Notes: generated by a model from the letters alone, not told the origin. 64,000 bases of DNA from Saprospiraceae bacterium (GCA_029212405.1 JARGNR010000013.1:1-64000); one strand, 5' to 3'; numbered from the stretch's first letter, positions 18,390 through 27,524 are shown. Program-made: numbers and translations.

Positions 18390-18426
18390 TTGTTATTGAA
18401 CATCCTTTCCTGGAAAAGATAAATTA
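18390..18426 (-). other. frameshift junction in the sensor gene
   Basis: The propeller frame reads LSFPGKDVQ and stops (TAA at 18393-18395). In the -1 frame, the sequence continues ITTQDKQFLIDEQSW and on through NTLHLPDLLQGNF without a stop into the downstream gene. Joining the two restores a full Y_Y_Y domain, so one base appears missing, or the ribosome slips by -1. No classic heptamer slippery site is visible. Mutation, assembly error and programmed frameshifting cannot be told apart from sequence alone. Confidence 0.7.
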
Positions 18427-20435
18427 GTGAATTTAAGTTGAAGCGGATCCCCTTTTCTTACTTTAAAAACCTGATTTTTTGAATCAAAAGTATGGGTAGA
18501 TACTATTTTAGTGATTTTTGGTGTATTCGAGAAAGGAAGTGATTGTGCAGCTATTCGTGAATATACCAAACCTTCTGCGGTGCCTGCCCAAAGCCTACCT
18601 TGTCCGTCAGTTGTAATACATCGATAAGCAGTTATTTCAGCAGGCAAACCAGCAAGTTCTCCCAAAATGGTGGAGGTGTTGTTGTAATGGTAAACTAGTC
18701 CATGCGTCGCTGTAGATATCCAAATTGCATTATTAGGTAGATGGGTTACTCCTCTTACTTCTTCATCGTTCAAGATTTCATTTTGAATACGTGTCAAGTT
18801 TTCTCCATCAAATCGAAGTAGTCCATCTGTGGTCGCTAGCCATACTACTCCTCTGTCATCAATGGTTAAGTCGTGGGCTTCAAAGTTAAGTTTTGAAGTA
18901 AAAGGCAGAGTGGGGCTGACGTTAATAAATTGATCTAGGTCGGAGTCGTATTTATATAGATAGCTTTCCTCTCCAATGCCTACAGCGTATATTTCACCTC
19001 TATTACTTTCCTTGATGGCCAACACTCTACTAGAAAAACCTTTCGTTTCATTATACAATTGAGCTTCTCCCTTTGCATTTATTTTACCCAACCCAATAAT
19101 GGGCTTGTTGGTTGGAGCCTGACAGTACCAAAGATTATTTTTACTATCTGGGAAAAGATAAAAAATAGACTCCCCTTGTTCATGAAAGTCATACGTTGTT
19201 ATCAATTTGTTGTTATCAAATTTTAACAATTTTACTTTAGGTGTACTCGTAGTGACCCATGTAAAACCCGATTGATCCGTGGCAGCTGCATTAGCTTGTA
19301 AATTATTTAAAATGGGTTGAGCGATAAATCCATCTTCATAAGGTTCCGCTTCATAGAGGTAATTTATTGGGATAAGTACTTTGTTTCCTTCAGTCATTGT
19401 GATTCCAATCGGATTACTCATGGGGAGATTATCTACCGTCTTAAAGAATTGTTCTTGCAGAATCCAAAGACCATTTTCTGAAGCTACCCAAATTTTATGA
19501 CCATTGCACATACTGTCTTGAGTCAAAAAAATCTCATAGATGGAGCCAAAATCTAGTTCTTCCACTCGATGCGCTTCATTAGCGCCATAAATTGTTTCAG
19601 GTTCCTTGTAAATAGAAGGCAAGTTCAACAGCTTTCCATTTTTTGTTCCGATGATGAATTGATCATCACTTTTTGAAATGATGTCAGAAATTTGATCGTT
19701 CTCTAATTTAATGGTCCGAATTAATCTGGGTATTTTCTTTTTGAGCGAATATATTTTTAATGTATTGCTTCCAATGAAGAGATAGTTTCCCTCAATGTGT
19801 AAGGTAGTTCCATTTTTGACTGTTATTTTTTTCTCAAAAATATCCTTGGTAGGATTATATTTAAATAAACCATCTAATGGACTGAGCGCCCAAATATCAC
19901 CTTGTTTACCATTTGCAAAGGCAATCTTTTGTGCTTTTTTAGCGTCCGAAAACCGATAGACTTTGAATGTATTGTTTTGAAGTCTTCCTATGCTGTGATT
20001 AGATTGACTTACCCATAATGTCGAGTCTTGTGCCACTATAAAATCATTGGGATAAAAAGGACGATCTTCTGTCTCATTTATCGATCCTTCAATTATCGGT
20101 TTGACTGTTGGATTAGTGGATAAATTAGTAATGGTATACGCTCCAATGTCATTGACAAAAAGTAAATGGGAAGAATCGGTATGTATTTGATGAATAAATT
20201 GGCTTTTTGTATGTAGGGTATATTCATCATAGTTGTTGCCATCAAATCTGTACAAACCATTTTGACTTCCTATCCATATATATCCTTCTTGACCTTTGAC
20301 TACTGAAGATACTTGATCAAAAGGTGCCCCTGATTCAGTATTGTATTGCACATAACTGTACTGTTGCGCAAAAAAGGAGACAGAATTGCAGCAAAGAAAT
20401 AAGAGTAGCAATAATGTTTTTGACAGCTTTAACAT
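18393..20435 (-). CDS. periplasmic two-component-regulator-type beta-propeller sensor (N-terminal part)
   Basis: A 680-residue protein with a signal peptide (about 1-24, ending SFFAQ) and propeller repeats of the Reg_prop type spread over most of its length: GYIWIGSQNGLYRFDG, KIWVASENGLWILQE, GVVWLATTDGLLRFDG and GRLWAGTAEGLVYSR. These repeats form the ligand-sensing double propeller of Bacteroidota hybrid sensors. The frame ends within the following Y_Y_Y domain, at LSFPGKDVQ, so this gene lacks its own membrane anchor and output. With the next frame, the total would be about 970 residues. It is the first gene of the channel unit. Confidence 0.85.
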   Translation of the reverse strand: MLKLSKTLLLLLFLCCNSVSFFAQQYSYVQYNTESGAPFDQVSSVVKGQEGYIWIGSQNGLYRFDGNNYDEYTLHTKSQFIHQIHTDSSHLLFVNDIGAYTITNLSTNPTVKPIIEGSINETEDRPFYPNDFIVAQDSTLWVSQSNHSIGRLQNNTFKVYRFSDAKKAQKIAFANGKQGDIWALSPLDGLFKYNPTKDIFEKKITVKNGTTLHIEGNYLFIGSNTLKIYSLKKKIPRLIRTIKLENDQISDIISKSDDQFIIGTKNGKLLNLPSIYKEPETIYGANEAHRVEELDFGSIYEIFLTQDSMCNGHKIWVASENGLWILQEQFFKTVDNLPMSNPIGITMTEGNKVLIPINYLYEAEPYEDGFIAQPILNNLQANAAATDQSGFTWVTTSTPKVKLLKFDNNKLITTYDFHEQGESIFYLFPDSKNNLWYCQAPTNKPIIGLGKINAKGEAQLYNETKGFSSRVLAIKESNRGEIYAVGIGEESYLYKYDSDLDQFINVSPTLPFTSKLNFEAHDLTIDDRGVVWLATTDGLLRFDGENLTRIQNEILNDEEVRGVTHLPNNAIWISTATHGLVYHYNNTSTILGELAGLPAEITAYRCITTDGQGRLWAGTAEGLVYSRIAAQSLPFSNTPKITKIVSTHTFDSKNQVFKVRKGDPLQLKFTNLSFPGKDVQ

Positions 20436-20542
20436 AACTGTGTAATATAAGGAAAAATTCTTCTCTTATTATGCGTATTTATTGAGATTTACTAGGTGTG
20501 GGTGCAGTTCCTTAGGAGCAGTCTCCACTACTAAAGTTTTAT

Positions 20543-21748
20543 TTAATTGATAATTGTACGTCCAGGGTACTGCAAAAGTGCATGTTCTAAACAATCCATT
20601 GATTTTTCAAGATCGTTGGTATTCAAAATGTATGCAATACGAACTTCCTTTTTACCCAATCCTGGACTCGCATAAAACCCAGAACCAGGAGCCAGCATTA
20701 CAGTTTGACCTTTGTATTCAAAGGACTCCAACAGCCATTGGCAGAATCGATCTGAGTCATCAATAGGTAATTCAACAAAACAGTAAAAAGCACCTTCTGG
20801 AAGGTAACATGTAACACCGGGCATTGCTTTTAACCGATTGTAAAGATGAAGTCGTCTACGATTATATTCCTCCACAGCTTCCGTTAAATATGAACCTTGA
20901 ATGTCAATGGCAGCTTCTGCCAAAATTTGTCCAAACAAGGGAGCACTCAATCGAAATTGAGCATATTTCAGTACAGCACTAAGAAATTTGTGATTTCTGC
21001 TGATGATTGAACCTACTCTTGCACCACAGGCGCTGTATCGCTTTGAAATGGAGTCAATCACTATGACGTTGTCAGACACATTTTCTAGTTCCAGCGCAGA
21101 ATAAAATTCTTGATCGGAGTAGATGAACTCTCTATACACTTCATCAACAATTAAATAAATATCATGTTTGGCAACAATTTTGGCCAATGCATTTAGATCT
21201 TTTTTTGAATAAACGTATCCAGTTGGGTTGCTCGGATTACACAACATGATGGCTCGAGTACGGTCATTGATTGCAGCCTCAATATCGGTGACGGAGGGGA
21301 GTGCAAAAGCATCTTTTATGGATGAATTGATCGGATGAATATGTAATCCAGCCATGGTAGAGAAACCCTGATAATTGGCATAAAATGGTTCAGGAATAAT
21401 AATCTCATCTCCAGGATCTGCACAAGCCATTAAACTCAAATAGATGGCTTCTGAGGCTCCAATTGTGATCAGGATATCTTCTGGTTGAATGGATATTCCG
21501 AATCGTTTGTAATAGGTTGGGAGCTTATTTCTGTATGAAGTTAGCCCTTTTGAAGGACAGTACTTAAGTACTCCAAATTCTGTAGAAGTTAATTTTTCAA
21601 TGGCCTCTATTGGAGCTTTGATGTCCGGTTGGCCAATGTTTAAATAATGAACCTTCCGACCTTTACGTTCTGCTTCGTCAGCAAATGCAGCTAATTTTCT
21701 GATTGGTGATAATGCAACAGCTTCACTTCTTTTAGAAAGTTTGGTCAT
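20543..21748 (-). CDS. class I PLP-dependent aminotransferase (aspartate-type)
   Basis: A 401-residue cytoplasmic fold-type I aminotransferase. Key parts: LNIGQPDI (residues 36-43), the CNPSNPTG motif (170-177), DEVYREF (202-208), the PLP Schiff-base Lys236 in SISKRYSACGARVG, and the C-terminal VRIAYILN motif with the carboxylate-binding Arg. It swaps an amino group between an amino acid, probably aspartate or an aromatic residue, and 2-oxoglutarate. It is monocistronic in appearance, with a TAATTTTGC promoter element upstream. The exact substrate cannot be read from sequence. Confidence 0.9.
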   Translation of the reverse strand: MTKLSKRSEAVALSPIRKLAAFADEAERKGRKVHYLNIGQPDIKAPIEAIEKLTSTEFGVLKYCPSKGLTSYRNKLPTYYKRFGISIQPEDILITIGASEAIYLSLMACADPGDEIIIPEPFYANYQGFSTMAGLHIHPINSSIKDAFALPSVTDIEAAINDRTRAIMLCNPSNPTGYVYSKKDLNALAKIVAKHDIYLIVDEVYREFIYSDQEFYSALELENVSDNVIVIDSISKRYSACGARVGSIISRNHKFLSAVLKYAQFRLSAPLFGQILAEAAIDIQGSYLTEAVEEYNRRRLHLYNRLKAMPGVTCYLPEGAFYCFVELPIDDSDRFCQWLLESFEYKGQTVMLAPGSGFYASPGLGKKEVRIAYILNTNDLEKSMDCLEHALLQYPGRTIIN

Positions 21749-21805
21749 TCCTTTATTTTTTAATTCAAACTGAATGAGTAATGAAAAAGTAATTCAGAAA
21801 GAAAT

Positions 21806-21814
21806 GCAAAATTA
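21806..21814 (-). promoter_or_regulatory. possible -7 promoter element of the aminotransferase gene
   Basis: On the minus strand this reads TAATTTTGC, an exact TAnnTTTG(Y) match about 58 bases upstream of the aminotransferase ATG. No good -33 TTG is seen at the usual spacing. Confidence 0.35.
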
Positions 21815-21888
21815 CGGAAAATGATACTGACTTGAATCTTATTTAGCCAAACAATATAGATGTAAATACAAAGTAGTTGAATATTGTA

Positions 21889-22749
21889 TTATTCAGTCTT
21901 TAATATTAACCCTTCTAAGACTTTATTATCCGTGGAATTTTGAACATGTTTTGAGTTTTCCAGCAATATGGTCTGTTTTAAAGATGGAAAAATGTGCTGG
22001 GCCCTTTTGATCATTTTTTTACCAGGGAATATGATGTCCTTCTCTGCACCGACAATCGTGATGGGGGTTGTGATGCGTTTTGCATCTGTTTTTGAAATAG
22101 TAGGTACTGGGGTGAAATCCATACTAAACTGAAGAAATACGACAGATAGAAATTTCACTGCAAATGGGTCTCGATCTGTAAATAGTGCGGATAGAAATTT
22201 TTCGACAAATTTGATTTTTTTAGATCTCATGTATCGTCTCATAGGGAGGAAAACGTTGAAAAAGGCAACCAATGGATTCCCGTTTACAATATAAGCAGGA
22301 GAAGCTATAAATGCTTCCTTTATCCGTTGTTCATCATACATTAAGGTTTTCAGAATGATCAATCCTCCCAAAGAAAATCCTGCAAGAATTAAGTTGTTTA
22401 GATGCAGTTTTTCAATGAGTTCATTCATCCATTTGCCATAGGAATCATCTTTCATACTCACTCTTGTTTCTGCACTTTTAGTCGGTTGTGCAATAACGTC
22501 TACGGCATAGACTCTATACTTTTTGCGCAGCGCAGGATAACACTCCAAGGCGATGGGCGCACATGCGTTTGAACCATGCACCAGTAAAAGTGGTGGGTTG
22601 CTGGGATCTCCTGTGATTAATAGATGTGTTTCTCCAAAACTTGTAGAAATAACCTGACTTTCAAACGGTATTTGTAATTCGTTGAGTTTCTCATGGTACA
22701 AGGCTAGAATCTCTTTTTTTCCTTCTTCAGATTTGAATAATGATGTCAT
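21889..22749 (-). CDS. alpha/beta hydrolase
   Basis: A 286-residue cytosolic alpha/beta-hydrolase. The oxyanion motif LLLVHGSN (about 54-61), the nucleophile elbow GFSLGG (Ser126), a likely acid in ITIVGAEKDIIFPG and a His in ENSKHVQN form the expected triad. A basic, partly helical lid region lies between (MRRYMRSKKIKFVEKF). The substrate is unknown. The gene is divergent from a TetR regulator with only 55 bases between starts, which contain a repeated operator, so it is the probable target of that regulator. Confidence 0.85.
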   Translation of the reverse strand: MTSLFKSEEGKKEILALYHEKLNELQIPFESQVISTSFGETHLLITGDPSNPPLLLVHGSNACAPIALECYPALRKKYRVYAVDVIAQPTKSAETRVSMKDDSYGKWMNELIEKLHLNNLILAGFSLGGLIILKTLMYDEQRIKEAFIASPAYIVNGNPLVAFFNVFLPMRRYMRSKKIKFVEKFLSALFTDRDPFAVKFLSVVFLQFSMDFTPVPTISKTDAKRITTPITIVGAEKDIIFPGKKMIKRAQHIFPSLKQTILLENSKHVQNSTDNKVLEGLILKTE

Positions 22750-22759
22750 AATTGTAACT

Positions 22760-22805
22760 TTAGGACAAATTTACTAAAAAATAGTAATTAGGACAAGTTT
22801 ACTAA
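22760..22805. promoter_or_regulatory. candidate TetR operator: 18-bp direct repeat plus inverted repeat
   Basis: Two copies of an 18-bp word, TTAGGACAAATTTACTAA (22760-22777) and TTAGGACAAGTTTACTAA (22788-22805), differ at one base. Between and overlapping them lies a perfect inverted repeat TTACTA-AAAAA-TAGTAA (22771-22787). The block fills the whole intergenic space between the divergent hydrolase and TetR genes and ends at the regulator start codon, so TetR binding would block both promoters. Confidence 0.7.
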
Positions 22806-23437
22806 TGAAAAAAACAAAACAATCTATTCTTGATTCAGCTAGAAAATTGTTTAATCAAAGTGGATATAGTAGAGTCACCATTCGAATGATTGCCCAAGAA
22901 TTAAACATGAGTTCTGGGAATTTGAATTATCATTTTAAAAAGAGGGAAGATATTTTGGAGGCCTTGTACTTTGAAATGGTAGAGACATTTGATGAACGAG
23001 TAAAATCACTAGGTCAACAAGACATTACTCTCGCACATATGAAATCCCAAATTACATCTAGCATGGAAAGAATGCTGGACTATCAATTTTTTTGGACAGA
23101 TTTGTATTTCTTGCTGCAATCCAGTGAGTCCATTCAAACTCATTTTCAAAATGTGAGAGCAGATAGATTAAATGGCTATCAATTTGTTTTTAATAAGTTG
23201 GTCCAAGATAAAATGATGCGTATGGCGGACTATCCGAATGAGCATCTTTATGTAATTCATCGGATGTTGGATTATAGTAACACATGGATCTACGTGTCTT
23301 CGATCTATTCCCACCAAATGAAAACATCTGAATTAATTGATTTGGCTTGTTTTCAATTAATGTCCATGATGGATTCCTTGCTTACTGAGAAAGGCAAAGG
23401 TGAAGTCAACGCCTTATTTGCAGACTTTTATCGTTAA
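22805..23437 (+). CDS. TetR family transcriptional regulator
   Basis: A 210-residue repressor. The N-terminal HTH is clear: ILDSARKLFNQSGYSRVTIR, then MIAQELNMSSGNLNYHFKKR and EDIL. The C-terminal domain (about 60-205) is helical with many aromatic residues and would bind a ligand, fitting the TetR_C group often seen near lipid or xenobiotic genes. The start codon overlaps the end of the operator repeat. It probably controls itself and the divergent alpha/beta hydrolase. Its 3' end overlaps the convergent outer-membrane gene by four bases. Confidence 0.9.
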   Translation: MKKTKQSILDSARKLFNQSGYSRVTIRMIAQELNMSSGNLNYHFKKREDILEALYFEMVETFDERVKSLGQQDITLAHMKSQITSSMERMLDYQFFWTDLYFLLQSSESIQTHFQNVRADRLNGYQFVFNKLVQDKMMRMADYPNEHLYVIHRMLDYSNTWIYVSSIYSHQMKTSELIDLACFQLMSMMDSLLTEKGKGEVNALFADFYR

Positions 23438-24027
23438 TAAATTTCTTTCCAATAAAATCGATAATAGAGTCCTACCATTACGACGGACAAAGGATCTGGT
23501 TCTGCAAGTACCCGAATCGAATCATTAAAACCATCAAATTCAGGTGAATTGCCTAAATATTGATACCGCACGGAAAGAGTGAGTCTGTCAATGGTTGTTC
23601 CAATTCCTATACCCGAAGTAAGGTTGGATTTATAAATGGTGCTGGTCTCGTCTGAATCGATGTGTTGAAATAATAAAGCATACCCGATTCGTGGTTCAAT
23701 AAAGAATTTTTTATAAACTGGAAGTCGATATGCAAATGTTGCCATATTGAATCTAGAACTACCTGCTAGAATGGATTCTTGCTCTGCCGAAGAAGTGCTG
23801 TTATCACCTGGTATAAAATCACCAGCTACGGTTATTTCCACTCCCAAATCTCCATAACTTAATTTTTTGAACATCCCGAGATGGAGTTCAACTTTTCCCA
23901 GAGTATGATCCTTATTCACAACGTTTCCGATTCCTGCTCCACCATCAAAGAAAAAACTTTGACCTATACAGTTTGACAAAGAAAACCAGAAAGAAAATAA
24001 AGTAAAAACGAATAATGATTTTTTCAT
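23434..24027 (-). CDS. outer-membrane beta-barrel protein
   Basis: A 197-residue protein with a signal peptide (ending about residue 22, NCIGQ) and a pattern of alternating strands typical of small OmpW/OprF-like barrels: FDGGAGIGNVVNKDHTLGKV, AYRLPVYKKFFIEPRIGYAL and LSVVMVGLYYRF. The C-terminus ends WKEIY. It likely has eight strands. No ligand is suggested. It converges on the TetR gene with a four-base overlap at the stops. Confidence 0.75.
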   Translation of the reverse strand: MKKSLFVFTLFSFWFSLSNCIGQSFFFDGGAGIGNVVNKDHTLGKVELHLGMFKKLSYGDLGVEITVAGDFIPGDNSTSSAEQESILAGSSRFNMATFAYRLPVYKKFFIEPRIGYALLFQHIDSDETSTIYKSNLTSGIGIGTTIDRLTLSVRYQYLGNSPEFDGFNDSIRVLAEPDPLSVVMVGLYYRFYWKEIY

Positions 24028-24107
24028 TTCTTAATTTTTTAGATACTAAAGAAGTTGTCAATGATAACAAATCATAAACGTTAGAAATCAATCATTTGTG
24101 ACTCAGT

Positions 24108-25238
24108 CTACGGTTCCATGAGAAGGTTGAGTATTTGCCAATATTTCCAGCTAGGTGTAAACCTTCTATAAGATAAGCCGAGCATAGATTGAAGATCCAT
24201 ATTTGATTTGTGCGCAATGACTATATTCTTTTTGGGCAATACAGTAATATATTGACCTCCAAAACCGCTTGCCGTATATGCTCCTTCAAAATCTGTATTA
24301 TTGTGGAAATCTTCAAACAGCCACCACATCATTCCATATGAAAACTGAATGGGATAATCAGATGGAAGCTCATCTCTCTTGCTTACAGTATCTTTTGGTG
24401 TGGTCATCGTAAGTAGGCGATTAATCCAATCTTCAGTGATGAGTTGTTTTCCATTCCAACTTCCTTTTTGTAGCATAAGTTGACCAATTTTGGCCATATC
24501 CCTCGTCGAGAGATGCATATGATAAGCGGAATATAATGATTTATTGGTGTTTACTTTTCTCTTTTGATTTTGAATATTCCAATCTTGAAAACCTAATGGT
24601 ATGGCCAGTTGTTTTTCCACTTCCTCATACACTGTTTTTTTACTGTGCAATTCTAGAATATGTCCTGCCACATTAAAGTCCCAGTTGTTGTATACAAAGT
24701 AGGAACCAGGCTGCACACTTCCTCGTGCTTTGATGTTTTTTTTGTCGTATCCTCCGTTGGATGGGAGATGAAAAACGCCAGATCGCGATGAAAGAATCTG
24801 CTGGATTGTCGCTTGCTTTTCTAAAGGTAGTAAACCATTTACATCATCAATAGCAAGATCTTCCAGTGTCTGAGATAAATCTATTTCACCTTCCTGTACA
24901 TAGTTTCCATACAGCATAGCCAACACACTCTTACGACAAGAAGAGATAATACTGATGTCAGAAGGGTCACCATATTCATAAACAACTTTACCATTCTCTA
25001 GTATTAGCATGCTTGTTGTTCCAGAATTTTCCTTAAGAAAAGAGCTGACTTCATCCAATTTCTCTTTTGTGAATGTAGAGTGAGTAAGTGAGTAATTTTG
25101 TTCAAAAGGAAGCCCTTCAAAACTAGGAGATTTGTATAGCCAGGATCTGGGGTTAGTAAAGGAAAATGCAAATAAGACGATCAATAGAATGAGTATAGTC
25201 CCGAGCATGTATATGATGTATTTTTGCATATTGAACAA
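24108..25238 (-). CDS. serine hydrolase of the beta-lactamase class C fold
   Basis: A 376-residue protein with one N-terminal membrane segment (about 8-26) and a beta-lactamase/penicillin-binding fold. The catalytic SxxK is Ser100-Cys-Arg-Lys103 (ISSCRKSVLAML), and the YxN motif is Tyr183-Asn-Asn185 (FVYNNWDFN). The third element may be the His-Gly-like FGGQYITV region. Such anchored proteins are mostly esterases or D-Ala peptidases rather than antibiotic resistance enzymes. It faces the periplasm. No partner is evident. Confidence 0.85.
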   Translation of the reverse strand: MFNMQKYIIYMLGTILILLIVLFAFSFTNPRSWLYKSPSFEGLPFEQNYSLTHSTFTKEKLDEVSSFLKENSGTTSMLILENGKVVYEYGDPSDISIISSCRKSVLAMLYGNYVQEGEIDLSQTLEDLAIDDVNGLLPLEKQATIQQILSSRSGVFHLPSNGGYDKKNIKARGSVQPGSYFVYNNWDFNVAGHILELHSKKTVYEEVEKQLAIPLGFQDWNIQNQKRKVNTNKSLYSAYHMHLSTRDMAKIGQLMLQKGSWNGKQLITEDWINRLLTMTTPKDTVSKRDELPSDYPIQFSYGMMWWLFEDFHNNTDFEGAYTASGFGGQYITVLPKKNIVIAHKSNMDLQSMLGLSYRRFTPSWKYWQILNLLMEP

Positions 25239-25538
25239 TATTAAGGTATTCCTCTATAAGATTGCATATTTTCTAAAACTAATCATAGGGCTTCCCTCTC
25301 TTATTAAATTTAAGATTCTAAATCTATCATTTTGAAGCAGGTAAGTATGAAAAATTAGATGTCAATACATTCTAATTCGATCAACGAAAACCTAATAAGA
25401 CAAAAAATAGGAAGAAAACTATGTATTTTTTAATGCAGGATTAATTGTTCGGTTGAACTAAAAATGTGATATCAAACACCCCTTAATCGCCTAAAATTTG
25501 ATGTGGTTTTCATCTCATTATTTACACAACCAAAACCA

Positions 25539-26741
25539 TCAGAGGAGATCTTGGTACAAATTCAAGAGTTGACTTTCAAAATGTGGATTGTCGTATTTTT
25601 CGTACAATTTTTGTCGACCATTTGTACCTTGAAGTTTTCTCAATGCCTGATCATTTACTAGTGTAGTAATACATGCTAAAAATTCTTCCTGAGTGCTGTA
25701 CGCTAGCCCACAATTTACTGACTCAATGAGGTCTTTTTGGGGTTTGCAATCTGAAACGATGATGGGTTTCGCCCCATACATATACTGAAATATCTTATTG
25801 GCTACTCCCGATTCATGCTGCTTGTTTTTTATTAAAGGAGATAGGAATATATCACTAATATGCATGTAGGTTACAAGATCGGAAAGCTCAATCCATGGAA
25901 CATGAGTGATGAATTTTTTAAGTTTTGGATTGTTGATTTCATTAAAAAAGCGGACTTTGTCGGCTTTATCAACAGGGCCGATAATCAATAGATCGATAGG
26001 TAATCCCTCTTCAATGCCTTTTCCAAATACGTCTAGGGTTTCAAATATTCCTCTTCTTTGTCCAACTACTCCAAAATACATAAGTGTTACTCGATCACTT
26101 CTTTCTACCGATGGATCAACTGAAAACTTTTCAAATCTTCGTAGATCAATCACATTGGGGAAAGAGAGGATATTATCAGCAGTAATAAAGGTATATCTGT
26201 TGATTAATTCCTCTTTAAATGAGTCAGATAAAACGATTAACTTTTGAGGATAACTCAAGTATTCTTTTTCTTTTGAAATCCAAGCTTTAGGTTTGGAAAG
26301 AAAGTTTCTAAGTAGTCCTTTTGTCCAATTATAGGATTGTATAGCTTCGGCAAAATTTTCGTGGAGATCAAGGATCATGGGTATGTTTTTACCACTCGCT
26401 TTAATACCCAAATGAGCAGCTCTGGACATGTACAAATCATGAACATGGAGGATGTTAATCTGGTAGTTTACAATAAAGCTATTGATCTCCTTTTTCCAAA
26501 GATGTTCATAGAAGGGAAAGGTATTGAGTATAAACTGCAAAATTTCTTTTCTCCTCTTTTTAATTCTGATTCTATGTACTGTGATTCCTGGGTGCTCATT
26601 GTATTTTTTTTCATCAAAAGCAAAACACAAAATATGAATAGAGTGTCCACTTTTTTTTAGGATTTCTATCTCTTTTCGAACTCGGATATCCAAGTCAAAA
26701 TCATTATCTACAATAATTCCAATATTCTTCTTAATCTTCAT
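25539..26741 (-). CDS. glycosyltransferase family 4 (GT-B)
   Basis: A 400-residue cytosolic GT-B glycosyltransferase. The N-terminal domain starts IGIIVDNDFDLDIRVRKEIE and contains ILHVHDLYMSRAAHLG, and the C-terminal domain has LMYFGVVGQRRGIFETLD, then DIFLSPLIKNKQHESGVANK and FQYMYGAKPIIVSD, with the usual glutamates that bind the nucleotide sugar. It probably builds surface polysaccharide or glycolipid. It is monocistronic here, without other polysaccharide genes nearby, and the acceptor is unknown. Confidence 0.85.
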   Translation of the reverse strand: MKIKKNIGIIVDNDFDLDIRVRKEIEILKKSGHSIHILCFAFDEKKYNEHPGITVHRIRIKKRRKEILQFILNTFPFYEHLWKKEINSFIVNYQINILHVHDLYMSRAAHLGIKASGKNIPMILDLHENFAEAIQSYNWTKGLLRNFLSKPKAWISKEKEYLSYPQKLIVLSDSFKEELINRYTFITADNILSFPNVIDLRRFEKFSVDPSVERSDRVTLMYFGVVGQRRGIFETLDVFGKGIEEGLPIDLLIIGPVDKADKVRFFNEINNPKLKKFITHVPWIELSDLVTYMHISDIFLSPLIKNKQHESGVANKIFQYMYGAKPIIVSDCKPQKDLIESVNCGLAYSTQEEFLACITTLVNDQALRKLQGTNGRQKLYEKYDNPHFESQLLNLYQDLL

Positions 26742-26961
26742 TCACAAATCCAGTTTTGAGCTATACGATTTAACAAATGTTAGGTATTTTAAATGTATAA
26801 TTCCTTGTTTTTAAAACACTTCAGTAAAGACAAATATACACAGCAAAGTGGAAATATCTATTTTCATTTATCGGCCCAAAATATTTGCAACAATTTTATT
26901 AAGTGTTTTGACTGCAGGTCAACGAAAAAAAACAGGAAAAAACTTGCCAACAATCACCAAA

Positions 26962-27495
26962 TCACTTGCTCCATTCTTCTCTCAAAATTCCGTAGCTGAT
27001 AGAATCGTAATATACACCATTTACAACTCGTGCTTTTCTATAAACCGCTTCTTTTTGCATTCCCAATTTTTCTGCCAAGTGTATCATTCCTGTATTACCA
27101 GACCAGGTAGAAAGCCCCAAACGGACTATCGTCGAGTGGAAATCAAATAACTCTGTAATCCAAAGTGTTAAAGCTTGAAATCCTATACCCTTGGACCAAT
27201 GCTGAGGATCAAAAATTAGAATACCTATTTCCATCCAAGCAGTTTCCTCAGATTTCCAATACCAACTTACTTCACCTATAATTTGATCGTCGGAAGACAT
27301 GATCAATTTCTTTCGGTCTGTACGATTTTGTTCTCCAGCAGTTAATTTGATTTTTAATTCCTGAACATATGCATCGACTTCTTCCACACTTTTTTTTGTG
27401 AAATATGGACCATTGTATGCATGGTAGGAATGATGAGGAAGTAGCCAATGGTGGTATGCCTCTAAATCATGGAGTTCTATGTTTTTTAAATGAAT
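26962..27495 (-). CDS. RimJ/RimL-type GNAT acetyltransferase with apparent non-AUG start
   Basis: A GNAT of the Acetyltransf_3 type: ETAWMEIGILIFDPQHWSKG, then IGFQALTLWITELF and LGLSTWSGNTGMIHLAEKLG show the acetyl-CoA loop and the C-terminal motif. The nearest standard start is GTG at 27387, giving 141 residues, but this removes the first strand and helix. The frame stays open to a stop at 27502 and reads IIHLKNIELHDLEAYHHWLL, a normal GNAT N-terminus, with only ATC, ATT or ATA codons available. I give the ATT at 27495 (177 residues). It overlaps no gene; adenylate kinase lies 30 bases upstream. Confidence 0.75.
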   Translation of the reverse strand: MHLKNIELHDLEAYHHWLLPHHSYHAYNGPYFTKKSVEEVDAYVQELKIKLTAGEQNRTDRKKLIMSSDDQIIGEVSWYWKSEETAWMEIGILIFDPQHWSKGIGFQALTLWITELFDFHSTIVRLGLSTWSGNTGMIHLAEKLGMQKEAVYRKARVVNGVYYDSISYGILREEWSK

Positions 27496-27524
27496 GATAC
27501 GCTATCTGATCAATTACCAATTAA

